DNA from: Bdellovibrionales bacterium
Lineage (GTDB): Bacteria > Bdellovibrionota > Bdellovibrionia > Bdellovibrionales > UBA1609
Direction: 5' to 3'
Assembly (NCBI GenBank): GCA_020850475.1
Contig: JADZEO010000021.1
Span: 1-36,893, forward strand
Length of the DNA stretch: 36,893 nucleotides
In this document: positions 1 through 8,714 of the stretch, one piece after another
How positions within the stretch are numbered: the stretch's first letter is position 1
Layout: each line of letters begins with the position of its first letter
Translations under genes and position numbers: made by a program
The notes under the pieces: model-generated
The model's input: the letters and a program-made list of their open reading frames with translations, nothing else
Told to the model about the DNA's origin: nothing
The model's database searches: none

Positions 1-842
1 AGGAAAACCCGGAACTTTATGCAAGCCTTCAATATGAGATTTATTTGAAGGACGGCAACCGGCAGGTGGCCTTGAGTCGCCTGAGCGGCAAGCAATTTGC
101 GAACACGCTTTCGCTGAAGGTTTTGTGGAAAGAAGATTATTTGGCTCGCTATGTAAAGGCCAAAGCAGAGATTACCGGTCACGCGATGAAGGCTGAGACC
201 GAGAAAGTTTTGGGTCGAAGTCTTGAACAAAGAATGAAGATGCTTTCTGGGCTTGAAAAACTCCTCAAAGAAGCGGTTGAGCACGAGGACTGGTCAACCC
301 AGATGTTGACGGTGCAGTTGTTGGGTGCAGAGTCGAATCGCTTTTATCAGGAGCTGTTGTCGTTGCCGATGCCGGAGGGGTTGAGTCCAGAACAGCAAAA
401 CGAGTACTTGCAGGCGCTTTCACAGCAGGCGGGACCTCATCAAATTCGCGCTCAAGAGTTGCAGACAAAGACCCAGGAGTTTTGGGCTCATGAAAACTTA
501 GTGGGCGATTTTGCCAAGAAAATGCCGGTCTTCGCTGGGGCGGAACGTGATAAATATGTGATGGAACTCTCACTCGTTGCGGCCGCGGCACCTGAAGCGC
601 TAAAACCCCAGCTCGAGCAAATTCTTCAAACGCCCGCCCAGCAAAAACTGGTGCCAACAATCGCCGAACTGGAAGGTGCGCGCCAACAGGTGCGTTCACA
701 GCCGTTCAACCGTGGGTCTCTGGAGAATCTCCTCAGCTTAGAAAAGAAAATGGGTCGTGAAGCAATGGTCGTCTATTTGGAAAATCGCCTTGCTAAGTTG
801 GATGAACCGGGAAGTGCGAGTCCGCAGGCGGAGGGAAAATGA
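1..842 (+). CDS. Exported/helical gliding-cluster protein, C-terminal part
   Basis: The reading frame is open from the first bases of the window (in frame from position 3), so only the C-terminal 280 or so residues are seen; a TTG at 45 is internal, not a start. The protein is rich in Glu, Lys, Gln and Leu, predicted almost entirely helical, with no catalytic motif I can recognise. Helix pairs in the middle look like degenerate TPR or HEAT-type repeats. The stop overlaps the ATG of the next gene (ATGA), so the two are translationally coupled. The following genes encode an AgmX-type protein, a beta-barrel and another helical-repeat protein, an order that recalls the Myxococcus glt gliding cluster, where a TPR protein precedes the GltG-type protein. 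A structural role in that envelope complex is inference. Confidence 0.75.
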   Translation, partial: ENPELYASLQYEIYLKDGNRQVALSRLSGKQFANTLSLKVLWKEDYLARYVKAKAEITGHAMKAETEKVLGRSLEQRMKMLSGLEKLLKEAVEHEDWSTQMLTVQLLGAESNRFYQELLSLPMPEGLSPEQQNEYLQALSQQAGPHQIRAQELQTKTQEFWAHENLVGDFAKKMPVFAGAERDKYVMELSLVAAAAPEALKPQLEQILQTPAQQKLVPTIAELEGARQQVRSQPFNRGSLENLLSLEKKMGREAMVVYLENRLAKLDEPGSASPQAEGK

Positions 843-1150
843 CAAAGGGATTTCTTAAGAGTGCTGTGGTCACGGGCTTAATGACCTTGGGCTTGGCGGC
901 GGTCAGTCTGGTTGCGCCGATGATTGCAACAGCCGCAGATAAGACAAGTGGGACGACGGCAGCCGACGAGGCAGCAAAGCAGCAGGGGCTTTCCACCAAC
1001 ATGAGCTTCGAAGACTTGTTGGTGCAAGGTAAGTATCACTTTTCCGACGAGGCGGTTGCAACCGTCGAAGAGGACAAGGTTTTGGATGCCCTGTTGGGAA
1101 TTCGGAAGGACTTTAAAGATCGGATCAAACGCAGCGCGAGTCGACACTGA
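839..1150 (+). CDS. Small exported protein of the gliding-like operon
   Basis: A 103-residue protein with a clear signal peptide: basic start, hydrophobic stretch around residues 8-28 and a likely cleavage after an ATA-A site near residue 32. The mature part is about 70 residues, with a charged helical C-terminus rich in Lys, Arg and Asp. No named domain is recognised. The start ATG overlaps the stop of the upstream gene, and the next gene follows within about 15 bases, so it belongs to the same transcript. Its size and position between a helical protein and an AgmX-type protein make a small periplasmic partner of the same complex likely; this is inferred from context only. Confidence 0.75.
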   Translation: MTKGFLKSAVVTGLMTLGLAAVSLVAPMIATAADKTSGTTAADEAAKQQGLSTNMSFEDLLVQGKYHFSDEAVATVEEDKVLDALLGIRKDFKDRIKRSASRH

Positions 1151-1164
1151 GGTTTGGAGTGAGT

Positions 1165-2316
1165 ATGGCGGAAATGACAAGTCAATTGGTGATGGAAAAC
1201 GAAGAAGGAAAAGTCGTTCGATTTTTTCCCTGGCGGCATGATGAAGCGGTGGTGATTCACCGTGGTGACAACAAGCGGGTGGAGATTCACCCTGATGTTG
1301 AGGCCCTAACCGTGAACAAGATTCCCTTTACGTTGATTCGTAAGATCAATCGTCAAGAGTTGGCTCAACAATCAGTCGCCATGGCTGGAGTCGGGACTCT
1401 CAAGCTCGTTTCACGGATTGCGGAAGTGCAACGAAACGTCGAACATGCCGAGGAAAATGAAACTCGGATGTGGTGGCGGTCCTTAGGGGTTGCGTTTATT
1501 ATGATTGGTGGATTTATTGCGGCGGCCATTAATGCTCCGCTGAGCACACCTAAGCTTCAGCAAGAGCTTCGGCAGCACGTGATTAAGATCGTCAAGAATG
1601 CTCCTAAGAAGGTGGAGCAACAAGTCGTGGCGCAAGCCATGACGTCGCAAAATACCACCAAAGCCGAGCCGACCCCGACTAAAACGGCGACGAGTGTTCA
1701 GCGAATGGGGGCCCTCGGAGTCCTCGGTCGTCTTTCTAAAAGTAAGCAATATGGTGGAGTTAATTTGGGCGCAGTAAAGACCTCACCCGGCCCAGGTTTG
1801 GGGGGCGGAACGGCCGGAAGTGGTGGCGTTCAAACCTCGCTTTATGGAAAGGGAATTGTGGCAGCTCCCTTGGGTGCCGGTGGCAATATTAACGGAGCGG
1901 GCGGCTACGGCACGAAAGGTAAGGGCGGTGGCCAAGACGGCTATGGTGAAATGACTCTGATTGGATCCTCAGGCAGTGCCCCAGTTCCTCTCGGACGCGA
2001 AGCGATCATTCAGGGCGGCTTGGATCGCGACATGATTGCCGCTGTTATTCAAAAGAACATGGGACAGATTCGTTTTTGTTACGAGCAAGGTTTGCAGGGC
2101 GATCCTAAGCTCGCAGGACGTGTGGCCGTTGATTTTGTCATCGACGGCAACGGCTTGGTGAAAATTGCTGGTATTGGTAGCACGACGCTCAACTCGAAGA
2201 GTGTTGAAGATTGTATTTTGCTGCGTTTGAAGTCTTGGAAGTTCCCGCTACCCGAGGGTGGTGTGGATGTTAAGGTTTCCTATCCATTTATGCTGCGACG
2301 ACTGGGTCGTGGTTAA
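1165..2316 (+). CDS. AgmX/PglI C-terminal domain protein (gliding/TonB-like)
   Basis: About 385 residues from the earliest start. Numbering from GTG 1159: cytoplasmic N-terminal part to about 104; one transmembrane segment at about 105-127; a Pro/Lys then Gly-rich linker at 130-280; and a C-terminal domain from about 285. That domain carries the pattern typical of AgmX/PglI tails: IRFCYE around Cys307, a GNG turn, a second Cys at 352, and the closing W-x-FP. The fold is TonB-like, and the architecture suits a protein that spans the periplasm from an inner-membrane anchor. ATG 1165 has GGAG five bases upstream; GTG 1159 is also possible with GAGG six bases upstream. In Myxococcus such proteins (GltG, GltJ) belong to the gliding machinery; a matching role here is inferred from family and neighbours. 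Confidence 0.85.
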   Translation: MAEMTSQLVMENEEGKVVRFFPWRHDEAVVIHRGDNKRVEIHPDVEALTVNKIPFTLIRKINRQELAQQSVAMAGVGTLKLVSRIAEVQRNVEHAEENETRMWWRSLGVAFIMIGGFIAAAINAPLSTPKLQQELRQHVIKIVKNAPKKVEQQVVAQAMTSQNTTKAEPTPTKTATSVQRMGALGVLGRLSKSKQYGGVNLGAVKTSPGPGLGGGTAGSGGVQTSLYGKGIVAAPLGAGGNINGAGGYGTKGKGGGQDGYGEMTLIGSSGSAPVPLGREAIIQGGLDRDMIAAVIQKNMGQIRFCYEQGLQGDPKLAGRVAVDFVIDGNGLVKIAGIGSTTLNSKSVEDCILLRLKSWKFPLPEGGVDVKVSYPFMLRRLGRG

Positions 2317-2328
2317 GGGAGTGAGTCG

Positions 2329-3588
2329 ATGAAAAAACTGATTTTACCTCTGCTTTTGCCGTTAGCCATCGTTGGGTGCAGTGGAGGAACCGGCCAAGAC
2401 CCGTTGCAAAACCAACCGGATAATGTGCGCAAAGGCGTTCCACCGGGTGAGAAGCCCAAAGAGGATCGAAATCCCGTTCCTCGCGAGGCCATGAGACTGG
2501 AAGTTGAGCCTGAAGTTGTTTACTTCGTCGAAGGCAAAGAGGGTTCATTCACGATCAAGACGGATGTTTTGGGCTACGACAAAGAAGAATATACCGTCGA
2601 AATCAAGAATCTGCCGGAAGGTGCCAGCTTTGACTCGGCAACCGGCAAGGTGACGTGGAAGCCACTCACCGACATGGTGATCGGTGATGACTACATGGAG
2701 ACTTACAACCTCATCATTCAGATGAGCACGCTCAAAAAACCGGTGATGTCACTGGTGCGCAGGGTGCCGATCTTTGTTCAGCGAGATTCGCCGCGACCAG
2801 AAATCGTCAAGGTCCATATGCCCAACGAAGTGCAAGAGGGGAGTGAAGTTGAATTTACGGTGCAGGTTCGCGACCTGGATTCAACCGATGGTTCGCTATT
2901 TAGATTCAGGACACCTCATATTACGGTGGTTCAGACTGACGACACCTACCGCGACGGAGCTTCTTTGGTAAGTCTCGTTCCTTCCACCTCGGACAATCCG
3001 AACCCACGTCGCTTGGATCCCTCTGATCCAACCTATGATCCTAATTTGTGGATTTACAAAATGAGGGTTAACGCCCGAAATCGAGAGCTCACCTCGAGTC
3101 GTGACAATTTTAAGTTTGGCTTGATTGCGACCTCTAGGTTTGGCTTGCCCTCGGCCGAAGGGGGAGTTCCTTCACAACCCAAGGGTCTCTCGATTGCGGT
3201 GATCACTAAGGTGCCACGGCCGTTAACTACCTGGGGAGAGGACGTCATCGAGTTCAAAACGGGGGTCGCGGCCGTCTACACGTGGGATATTTATTCACCA
3301 ATGGGCGCACTTAATTTTCGCTCAAGTCCAGAGGGTGATGGCGATCTCGATGCACCGACCATCGCGATCAAGTGCAATGCCGATATGCCGGGGCCGGCGG
3401 AGTGCAAGTGCACCAAGGCTGCATCACAAAGTTGGAGATACAATTGTCGCATGACCTGGACTCCGGGTGCGATAGATCCGGACAAAGAGAAGTATCCAAT
3501 TGCGTTTAGAGCGGTCAATCGTAACCGCTTCAGAAATTCTGATGCGGAGCCGGCTGAGTTTCTTAAGTATGTAAAGATTGTTCAGTAG
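2329..3588 (+). CDS. Lipoprotein with Ig-like (putative-Ig/cadherin-like) domain
   Basis: A 419-residue lipoprotein: MKK start, hydrophobic stretch and an AIVGC lipobox with the lipidated Cys at about 17. A Pro/Gly/Lys-rich linker follows. Residues 50-140 contain a segment ending LPEGASFDSATGKVTWKPL, the signature of putative-Ig/cadherin-like domains. The rest is beta-rich, with a Cys cluster (PAECKC, YNCRMTW) near 350-375 that may form disulfides. It starts 12 bases after the AgmX-type gene with a GGGAG ribosome site. A surface or outer-membrane-linked scaffold for the gliding-like complex is plausible. No enzymatic motif is seen. Confidence 0.85.
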   Translation: MKKLILPLLLPLAIVGCSGGTGQDPLQNQPDNVRKGVPPGEKPKEDRNPVPREAMRLEVEPEVVYFVEGKEGSFTIKTDVLGYDKEEYTVEIKNLPEGASFDSATGKVTWKPLTDMVIGDDYMETYNLIIQMSTLKKPVMSLVRRVPIFVQRDSPRPEIVKVHMPNEVQEGSEVEFTVQVRDLDSTDGSLFRFRTPHITVVQTDDTYRDGASLVSLVPSTSDNPNPRRLDPSDPTYDPNLWIYKMRVNARNRELTSSRDNFKFGLIATSRFGLPSAEGGVPSQPKGLSIAVITKVPRPLTTWGEDVIEFKTGVAAVYTWDIYSPMGALNFRSSPEGDGDLDAPTIAIKCNADMPGPAECKCTKAASQSWRYNCRMTWTPGAIDPDKEKYPIAFRAVNRNRFRNSDAEPAEFLKYVKIVQ

Positions 3589-3607
3589 CACGGGAAAGGG
3601 ATTGAAC

Positions 3608-4291
3608 GTGAAATTATCAAAACAGATCCTAGTGGTGGCGATGGTGGCGGGGTTGGCGGGGCTAGCACAAGCCGGCATCATGGATGACTTTGATTCTTTG
3701 GGAGGTAACGATGCTTTGCTTGAAAAGGCCCAGGCGTTAAATCCCGAGACCAAAATTGAGATCGTGCAGTCGCGAATTGTGAAGCGCCATTCACGGCACG
3801 AATTCTACCCGGAGTACGGAAATATCCTAGGTGGGGACACTTACCTCAACACCCAGTATTTGGCCGGGAACTACCAGTATCATATCAATCCCCGTTGGTC
3901 CGTGGGCTTAAAGTATTCGCACTATTTAAATGAGTTGGGGTCCGAGGGCCGCAACATTATCAGTCAGTTCGGATATATCCCCGAGTTGGATTGGCCTAAG
4001 CAATCTTATTTGGGATTGATCAATTATTACCCAATGTACGGGAAGTTTAACTTCTTCGGTAAAAGCATCATTCACTTCGATTTTTATTTTCTTGCGGGAT
4101 ACGGGAATATCGAACTCAAGAATGGCGAGACCAGCGCGCTGACCGGTGGTGCCGGCGTTGGCTTTTGGTTGTCTCAGCATTTGACGAGTCGATTCGAAAT
4201 TAGGGTATTGAATTACACTTCAGAGCGAATGGCTGGGGCGGCGGACATGAAGTTGACGGTTGCTAACCTCTCATTGGGATACATGCTATGA
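3608..4291 (+). CDS. Outer-membrane beta-barrel domain protein
   Basis: From GTG 3608 the protein is about 227 residues, with a signal peptide (KLSKQILVVAMVAGLAGLAQA, cleavage after AQA). The ORF reaches back to 3578 but that would put non-signal residues in front, and GGGAAAGGG lies just upstream of 3608. The mature part has alternating hydrophobic/aromatic strands (for example YLAGNYQYHINPRWSVGLKYSHY) and ends in a hydrophobic final strand, as in small outer-membrane barrels of the type common beside AgmX genes in Myxococcota and Bdellovibrionota. In Myxococcus, GltA and GltB are barrels of this kind. It overlaps the next gene by ATGA. Confidence 0.85.
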   Translation: MKLSKQILVVAMVAGLAGLAQAGIMDDFDSLGGNDALLEKAQALNPETKIEIVQSRIVKRHSRHEFYPEYGNILGGDTYLNTQYLAGNYQYHINPRWSVGLKYSHYLNELGSEGRNIISQFGYIPELDWPKQSYLGLINYYPMYGKFNFFGKSIIHFDFYFLAGYGNIELKNGETSALTGGAGVGFWLSQHLTSRFEIRVLNYTSERMAGAADMKLTVANLSLGYML

Positions 4292-5937
4292 GCAAGAGCT
4301 TATTTAGTCTAAGTTGGTTAGCAGCATTGGCCCTTACGATTGCGGTCTCGGCTGCAGAGGGTGACAAGGCGGCCCCCACGGGTGAGACCCAAGATGACGT
4401 CCTGAATATTCTTGATGGCAAATCCGATAACGCTGATGCGCTCTTTCAAGAGCGCCAAGAACTGACCATCGCTCTCCGTAAGGAGTTGGGGCAAACGACG
4501 CCAGAGCAGAATATCTTCTTGTCCTTTATGGATCAGAACCAATTTGAAAAGGCCTTGTATCAATGGTGGCCGGCTTTTGAGAAGAAGCCTTTTTTAACGA
4601 CAGCCACCGGCAAAGCCGTGTACGCGTATTTGTTGTTTAAAAACGGCTTAGAATTGAACGGGCTCCAGGCATTGATGGAAATCAAAGAGCCCAAGAAGAT
4701 TCATCCTGATGTCGTTAAGTTGTGGAGGCTCCTCACTCCCGCTGGCCATAGCGCGTGGAGTTTAGTCGATGCTCAATGGACGGACGAGTGGACTGAAGTT
4801 TTTGATGTGGCGACCGAAGTTCAAGTTCGGGCCCGGCAAATGTATGACCCGTCAAATACAGAGAAGATTTTTGAACTTTTGCGCAAGACTAAGCTCGACA
4901 CGCGCGAGCGGGCCTGGCTTGAATGGGAAATGGCTTTGGGGTTGGCTCTGCAAGGAGATATCACTAAGGCAGCGAAGATTTTGTCCCACTTGATGCAAGA
5001 TAAGACGGGCTTAATTTCGCCGGATATTCAGTACGTCACCGCTGCTCGTTTGCTTTATCAGCAAGGCTATTTGGCGCCGGCGATCGGTTATTACCAAAAA
5101 ATCGACAAGAAGTCCGAGTATTGGTTTACGGCTCAAGAAGAGATGGCGTGGTCTTATATTCGTAAGGGTGAGCCACAAAATACCTTGGCTGTGACTCAAA
5201 CCTTGCTGCATAAGGATTTTGCCCCCCATGTGGGACCTGAAGTTTTATTTTTGCGGGCTTTGGCCAACCTCAAGGTTTGTGATTATCCCGCGGTGATCGG
5301 CGCGATTAACTCCTTCCGTGAGCGATTTAAAGAGCGAAGCAAGGTCATGGTGACACTGGCTGAGTCTGGGCAGTCTCCTGATATTGACAAGTTGTTAGCG
5401 GCCTTGCGCAAAGGGCGGGTCAAGCTTTTGAGCCTTGGCCAAAGTGCCGGACGCATTCCCCGGTTTGTCAGCCGCGATGAAGTGTTGCTCGGACTGGTGC
5501 AAGCGCAAATGAGACTGGAGCAAGAGGAAAAGACGGCTGGCGAGATCTACGCTCGGTCGTTGACCGGTGGATCGGATCAAGTGGGCTTTCAGGGGCGCAT
5601 GGAAGAGCTTCGCTTTGGGGCCGAGGCTCGGCAGCAGTCAGCCAAGAGCGCAATTTTTAACCGCATTAAAGACCTCGCCTCAGAAGAGTTGCAGGAGACT
5701 CAGAACATTCTCCAAAAAATGCACATTGTCGAAGCTGAAATGATTCAGCAAATCGCCCAGGCAGAGAGAGTGATTCAAGCCAGTACCAAGCAGCTGATTG
5801 AGAAAAAGGGCTCGACAGGAAGCACAGACAAATTCAGCTTGAAGTTCCCGTTCGATGGGGAGACCTGGTTTGACGAGTTAGCGAACTATAAAGTTGATGT
5901 CAAAAAAGGGTGTCAGGCGAAACGAGGGGGAGAGTAG
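4288..5937 (+). CDS. Exported helical-repeat (TPR-like) protein
   Basis: A 549-residue protein with a signal peptide (about residues 1-22, ending VSA-AE). The mature part is a series of helix pairs typical of TPR-like solenoids, for example around residues 220-330 (WEMALGLALQGDITKAAKIL, LYQQGYLAPAIGYYQKIDKK, AWSYIRKGEPQNTLAVTQTL). A coiled-coil segment follows near 470-515. No catalytic motif is visible. It overlaps both neighbours, the upstream barrel by ATGA and the downstream vWA gene by one base, so all three are coupled. In the Myxococcus glt cluster a TPR protein (GltC) follows the two barrel genes; the same order here supports, but does not prove, an analogous periplasmic scaffold. Confidence 0.8.
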   Translation: MSKSLFSLSWLAALALTIAVSAAEGDKAAPTGETQDDVLNILDGKSDNADALFQERQELTIALRKELGQTTPEQNIFLSFMDQNQFEKALYQWWPAFEKKPFLTTATGKAVYAYLLFKNGLELNGLQALMEIKEPKKIHPDVVKLWRLLTPAGHSAWSLVDAQWTDEWTEVFDVATEVQVRARQMYDPSNTEKIFELLRKTKLDTRERAWLEWEMALGLALQGDITKAAKILSHLMQDKTGLISPDIQYVTAARLLYQQGYLAPAIGYYQKIDKKSEYWFTAQEEMAWSYIRKGEPQNTLAVTQTLLHKDFAPHVGPEVLFLRALANLKVCDYPAVIGAINSFRERFKERSKVMVTLAESGQSPDIDKLLAALRKGRVKLLSLGQSAGRIPRFVSRDEVLLGLVQAQMRLEQEEKTAGEIYARSLTGGSDQVGFQGRMEELRFGAEARQQSAKSAIFNRIKDLASEELQETQNILQKMHIVEAEMIQQIAQAERVIQASTKQLIEKKGSTGSTDKFSLKFPFDGETWFDELANYKVDVKKGCQAKRGGE

Positions 5938-6941
5938 TGAGATTGATCTCGCGTTCTATCGGTGTCCTCTGTGGATTGCTGTTGGTGGCCGCATGTACGC
6001 CGCCAACGAGCAAGTTTTTGATTCCCCGTCCAGATCCCACTCAAAAGGTGAAGGACTCGCACGGGGATATTAAGTTAATTTTTAAACCCACGGTCGATAT
6101 TTTATTTGTCATTGATGACTCCGGCAGCATGGGATCGCATCAGCTCAACTTGTCAGCCAACATCGATCTGTTTACCAATGGACTGGGGAAGACTCAGATT
6201 CTGGATTATCACATCGGAGTGACCACCACTGACTTTCGTGGTCGTCTCTCGGGAAATTTGAAGGGTAACCCCCTGGTCATTGATAAGAACACGCCCGACG
6301 GGCTGATTCGCTTGCGCTCCAACTTACTTGTGGGTACTAGTGGTGACGGGACGGAGAGCGTGTTTAAGCCAACCATCGATGCGCTCAGTGAACCCAACCT
6401 AAGTGGCGCCAACAAAGGATTTTATCGCCAAGATGCCTATTTGGCTCTCGTGTATGTGACCGACGCCCATGATCAGAGCAATATGCAAGCCTCGGACGTT
6501 TACAATTTTCTGATGAATCTTAAGGAATGGGATCGCGAGCGGATTATTACTTATGGTGTGATTGTCCCCTCGGGTGAGGACAACTGTGACCGAGACGAAG
6601 ATAGAACGCCGATTACCACAGAAGAGTTTTTGCACATTACCAAGGGCATCTCGTTTAGCCTTTGTGACCCTGACTTTGGTAAGCGTTTGGCGGAAATTGG
6701 GGATGACCTTGTGCAAAAGGTCGGGATGTTTATTCCGCTGAAGCAAATCCCGGTTGTTTCAACGATCCAAGTGAAATACGGTACCCAGATTATTGACGAA
6801 GACGTTAAAGCTGGGTGGAGTTATGATCCCGGTCGCGTTGGTATTTACTTAGGACAGGAGCTCGACTTGCAACCGCAACCACCGGGCACTGAACTCGAAG
6901 TGACGTTTGTGCCGGCGCTGCTGGAGCCTCCAAAGGATTGA
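5937..6941 (+). CDS. vWA-domain lipoprotein
   Basis: Start chosen at GTG 5937, which overlaps the previous TAG and has an AGGGGGAGA ribosome site; an in-frame upstream start at 5910 would place charged residues before the signal. The N-terminus is a lipoprotein signal (VLCGLLLVAAC, Cys about 20). A von Willebrand A domain starts near residue 55 with the MIDAS motif D-D-S-G-S at 60-64 and a later VTDAHDQS loop. Two cysteines (GEDNC and SLCDP) may pair. About 60 residues of beta-rich sequence close the protein. vWA domains bind ligands or partner proteins through a metal. Its place at the end of the gliding-like operon suggests an adhesin or assembly factor at the outer membrane; this is inference. 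Confidence 0.85.
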   Translation: MRLISRSIGVLCGLLLVAACTPPTSKFLIPRPDPTQKVKDSHGDIKLIFKPTVDILFVIDDSGSMGSHQLNLSANIDLFTNGLGKTQILDYHIGVTTTDFRGRLSGNLKGNPLVIDKNTPDGLIRLRSNLLVGTSGDGTESVFKPTIDALSEPNLSGANKGFYRQDAYLALVYVTDAHDQSNMQASDVYNFLMNLKEWDRERIITYGVIVPSGEDNCDRDEDRTPITTEEFLHITKGISFSLCDPDFGKRLAEIGDDLVQKVGMFIPLKQIPVVSTIQVKYGTQIIDEDVKAGWSYDPGRVGIYLGQELDLQPQPPGTELEVTFVPALLEPPKD

Positions 6942-7678
6942 TGAAGTTAGGCATCGTTGTTCCTTGTTACAATGAGGCGGTTCGCCTCGATCAAAAGGCT
7001 TATGTTGATTTTCTTCGGAGCGAGGGAGATTCCCTTTGCCTTTGTTTTGTCAACGACGGCAGTCGCGATGGGACATCCGGCGTGCTTGAGAAGATGAAGC
7101 AAAGGGCACCTGGTCTACTCATTGTTGATCGGCAACAAAATCGTGGTAAGGCCGAAAGTGTGCGAGAAGGCATCCTTAAGCTGCTGACCGATACTGATTG
7201 TGAGTGGGTCGGGTTTTGGGATGCTGATTTGGCAACGCCGTTGAGTGAGATTGCTTTTTTTCGAAGGGCGATCGCTGAGCACCCCCAGTCAGCCATTGTG
7301 ATGGGTGCGCGGATCCTGCGTTTGGGAGCCAAAATTGTTCGACATTGGTACCGCCACTATACGGGCCGGATATTTGCCACCTTCGCGAGCCTCGCCCTAG
7401 GGCTTCCCGTTTATGATACCCAGTGTGGAGCGAAGGTGATTCGACGCGATCTCGCCTTGCAGATTTTTCGGGAGCCATTTTTGTCTCGCTGGCTCTTTGA
7501 TGTGGAGCTGTTGTTTCGGATTCAGGCCACGGCGCAGTTTGCCCAAGTCGGTACGAATTTAATCTATGAGTTGCCTCTGAATGAATGGGTCGATGTCGCC
7601 GGGAGCCGGGTCCGCCCCGGGGACTTTTTGAAGGCACCTTTTGAGCTTTGGAAGATTCGCCGCCACTATAAGCCCTAG
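6941..7678 (+). CDS. Family 2 glycosyltransferase (dolichyl-phosphate glucosyltransferase-like)
   Basis: About 245 residues from ATG 6941, which overlaps the preceding TGA. The GT2 hallmarks are present: VVPCYNEA near the start, VNDGSRDGT at about 37-45, NRGKAESVREG in the nucleotide-sugar pocket, and DADLATP as the metal-binding DxD. The later W-rich region (WLFDVELLFR) fits the polyprenyl-phosphate sugar transferase group (ALG5-like). No C-terminal transmembrane segment is obvious, so it probably acts at the cytoplasmic face. It is last in the operon and may supply a lipid-linked sugar, or it may simply be a co-transcribed housekeeping gene. Confidence 0.85.
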   Translation: MKLGIVVPCYNEAVRLDQKAYVDFLRSEGDSLCLCFVNDGSRDGTSGVLEKMKQRAPGLLIVDRQQNRGKAESVREGILKLLTDTDCEWVGFWDADLATPLSEIAFFRRAIAEHPQSAIVMGARILRLGAKIVRHWYRHYTGRIFATFASLALGLPVYDTQCGAKVIRRDLALQIFREPFLSRWLFDVELLFRIQATAQFAQVGTNLIYELPLNEWVDVAGSRVRPGDFLKAPFELWKIRRHYKP

Positions 7679-7694
7679 TTATATATCGTATAAC
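7678..7694. repeat. AT-rich inverted repeat just past the operon end
   Basis: GTTATA and TATAAC arms (6 bases each, 5-base loop) start at the last base of the glycosyltransferase stop codon. The arms are AT-rich and lack a T-run, so this is not a convincing intrinsic terminator; it could be an operator. The rest of 7695-7844 holds no gene, and I saw no strong promoter there. Confidence 0.35.
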
Positions 7695-7844
7695 ACCTAA
7701 GTTATTGAACTCACTTGGTTTTGGTAAAACTTTACAGGAACCACCCCTATTTTAGCGCCTAGCGTTGATTGGCCCGGGCGGGCAGGTTACTTCGTTAGGA
7801 AGTGAGTCGCTCAAGCTGGCTGATGAAGGGTAAGGAGTCGGATC

Positions 7845-8648
7845 ATGTCGTTTTCTAGGCATCGCAAAACTCGGCATACCAATGGAGAACTCGTTAAGCT
7901 CCTCTTGGTGTTCTTGGTGCTGTGGTTGGCAACTCAAAGTCGGGCCGAATTTTCGTCTGCGAAGGTGGGCGATTGTGGTTTGAGCTACGTGGAAGTGAGG
8001 TATCGCAATCCCATTGACCTCAAGATTGCCTGTGAAGGTATAGCCCGCGCCCAAAGGTTTTTTTCACATTTTGATTTTGAACCGGCGGGACAGAAGATCA
8101 AAGTTGAGTTTAAAGAAGAAGTGCTGACCCCGCTCACCTCTCCGGATGGAAAAATCACTGAGTACATGAGGGTGTATGGTCAGTACAATCGAAGCACCGA
8201 GCTCATCGAAATGTCGGAGTGGGGAACCGATTATCTCATGGAGCGCAAAGTATTTGATTATCTAAACAACAACATTGAGTACCACTCATCGGTCGTGGCG
8301 CACGAGGTTTCTCACCGCTATCACCATATTTTGAGCGTGCAGCGCAAATTCCATATGGCACATGCCACGAGTGAGTTTATCGCTTACAACGTGCAAATTG
8401 AGACTATGGCGGAGCGAGAAAAAGGCGAGGTCTTAAGTTTGTGGCCGGGCGAAGCACTTGATTTTGAGATGAGTATCAATGGGATGATTTGGGCGAGTGC
8501 CCCACATAAGTTTGGAGTTCTGAGTTATCGCTTTTGGAAGAAAGCGGCTCCTGACATCATTCAGCGGATGCTCTTTGGTAAGTTTGAGGATCCTGATCGG
8601 GTTCTCGACATGATGTTCCCGCCCGCCTATCAGTGTCTGCACCAATAA
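7845..8648 (+). CDS. Exported HEXXH putative zinc metalloprotease
   Basis: A 267-residue protein, ATG 7845 with AAGGAG seven bases upstream. A hydrophobic segment at about 17-30 followed by QSRA-E indicates a signal peptide with a long basic N-region. The motif H153-E-V-S-H157 is the zinc-binding HEXXH signature, and SE177FIAY about 20 residues later matches the third-ligand Glu of gluzincin-type proteases. The few cysteines (44, 63, near the end) could form disulfides in the periplasm. The family is not one I can name; small HEXXH proteins with a distal E-x-I-A-Y motif are common in Proteobacteria as uncharacterised proteins. Monocistronic, with a shared terminator downstream. Confidence 0.75.
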   Translation: MSFSRHRKTRHTNGELVKLLLVFLVLWLATQSRAEFSSAKVGDCGLSYVEVRYRNPIDLKIACEGIARAQRFFSHFDFEPAGQKIKVEFKEEVLTPLTSPDGKITEYMRVYGQYNRSTELIEMSEWGTDYLMERKVFDYLNNNIEYHSSVVAHEVSHRYHHILSVQRKFHMAHATSEFIAYNVQIETMAEREKGEVLSLWPGEALDFEMSINGMIWASAPHKFGVLSYRFWKKAAPDIIQRMLFGKFEDPDRVLDMMFPPAYQCLHQ

Positions 8649-8684
8649 AAAAGGCGCAAGGGGAGAAGTCCACATCTTGCGCCT
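8647..8684 (-). terminator. Rho-independent terminator between convergent genes
   Basis: AGGCGCAAG (8652-8660) pairs with CTTGCGCCT (8676-8684) across a 15-base loop. On the minus strand the hairpin is followed by a run of six T (8647-8652 read in reverse), so it should end transcription of the lipoprotein gene at 8715-9278. It may also attenuate the + strand metalloprotease transcript. Confidence 0.75.
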
Positions 8685-8714
8685 ATCTAGAACTTGAAAC
8701 TCAAAATGAGATTA

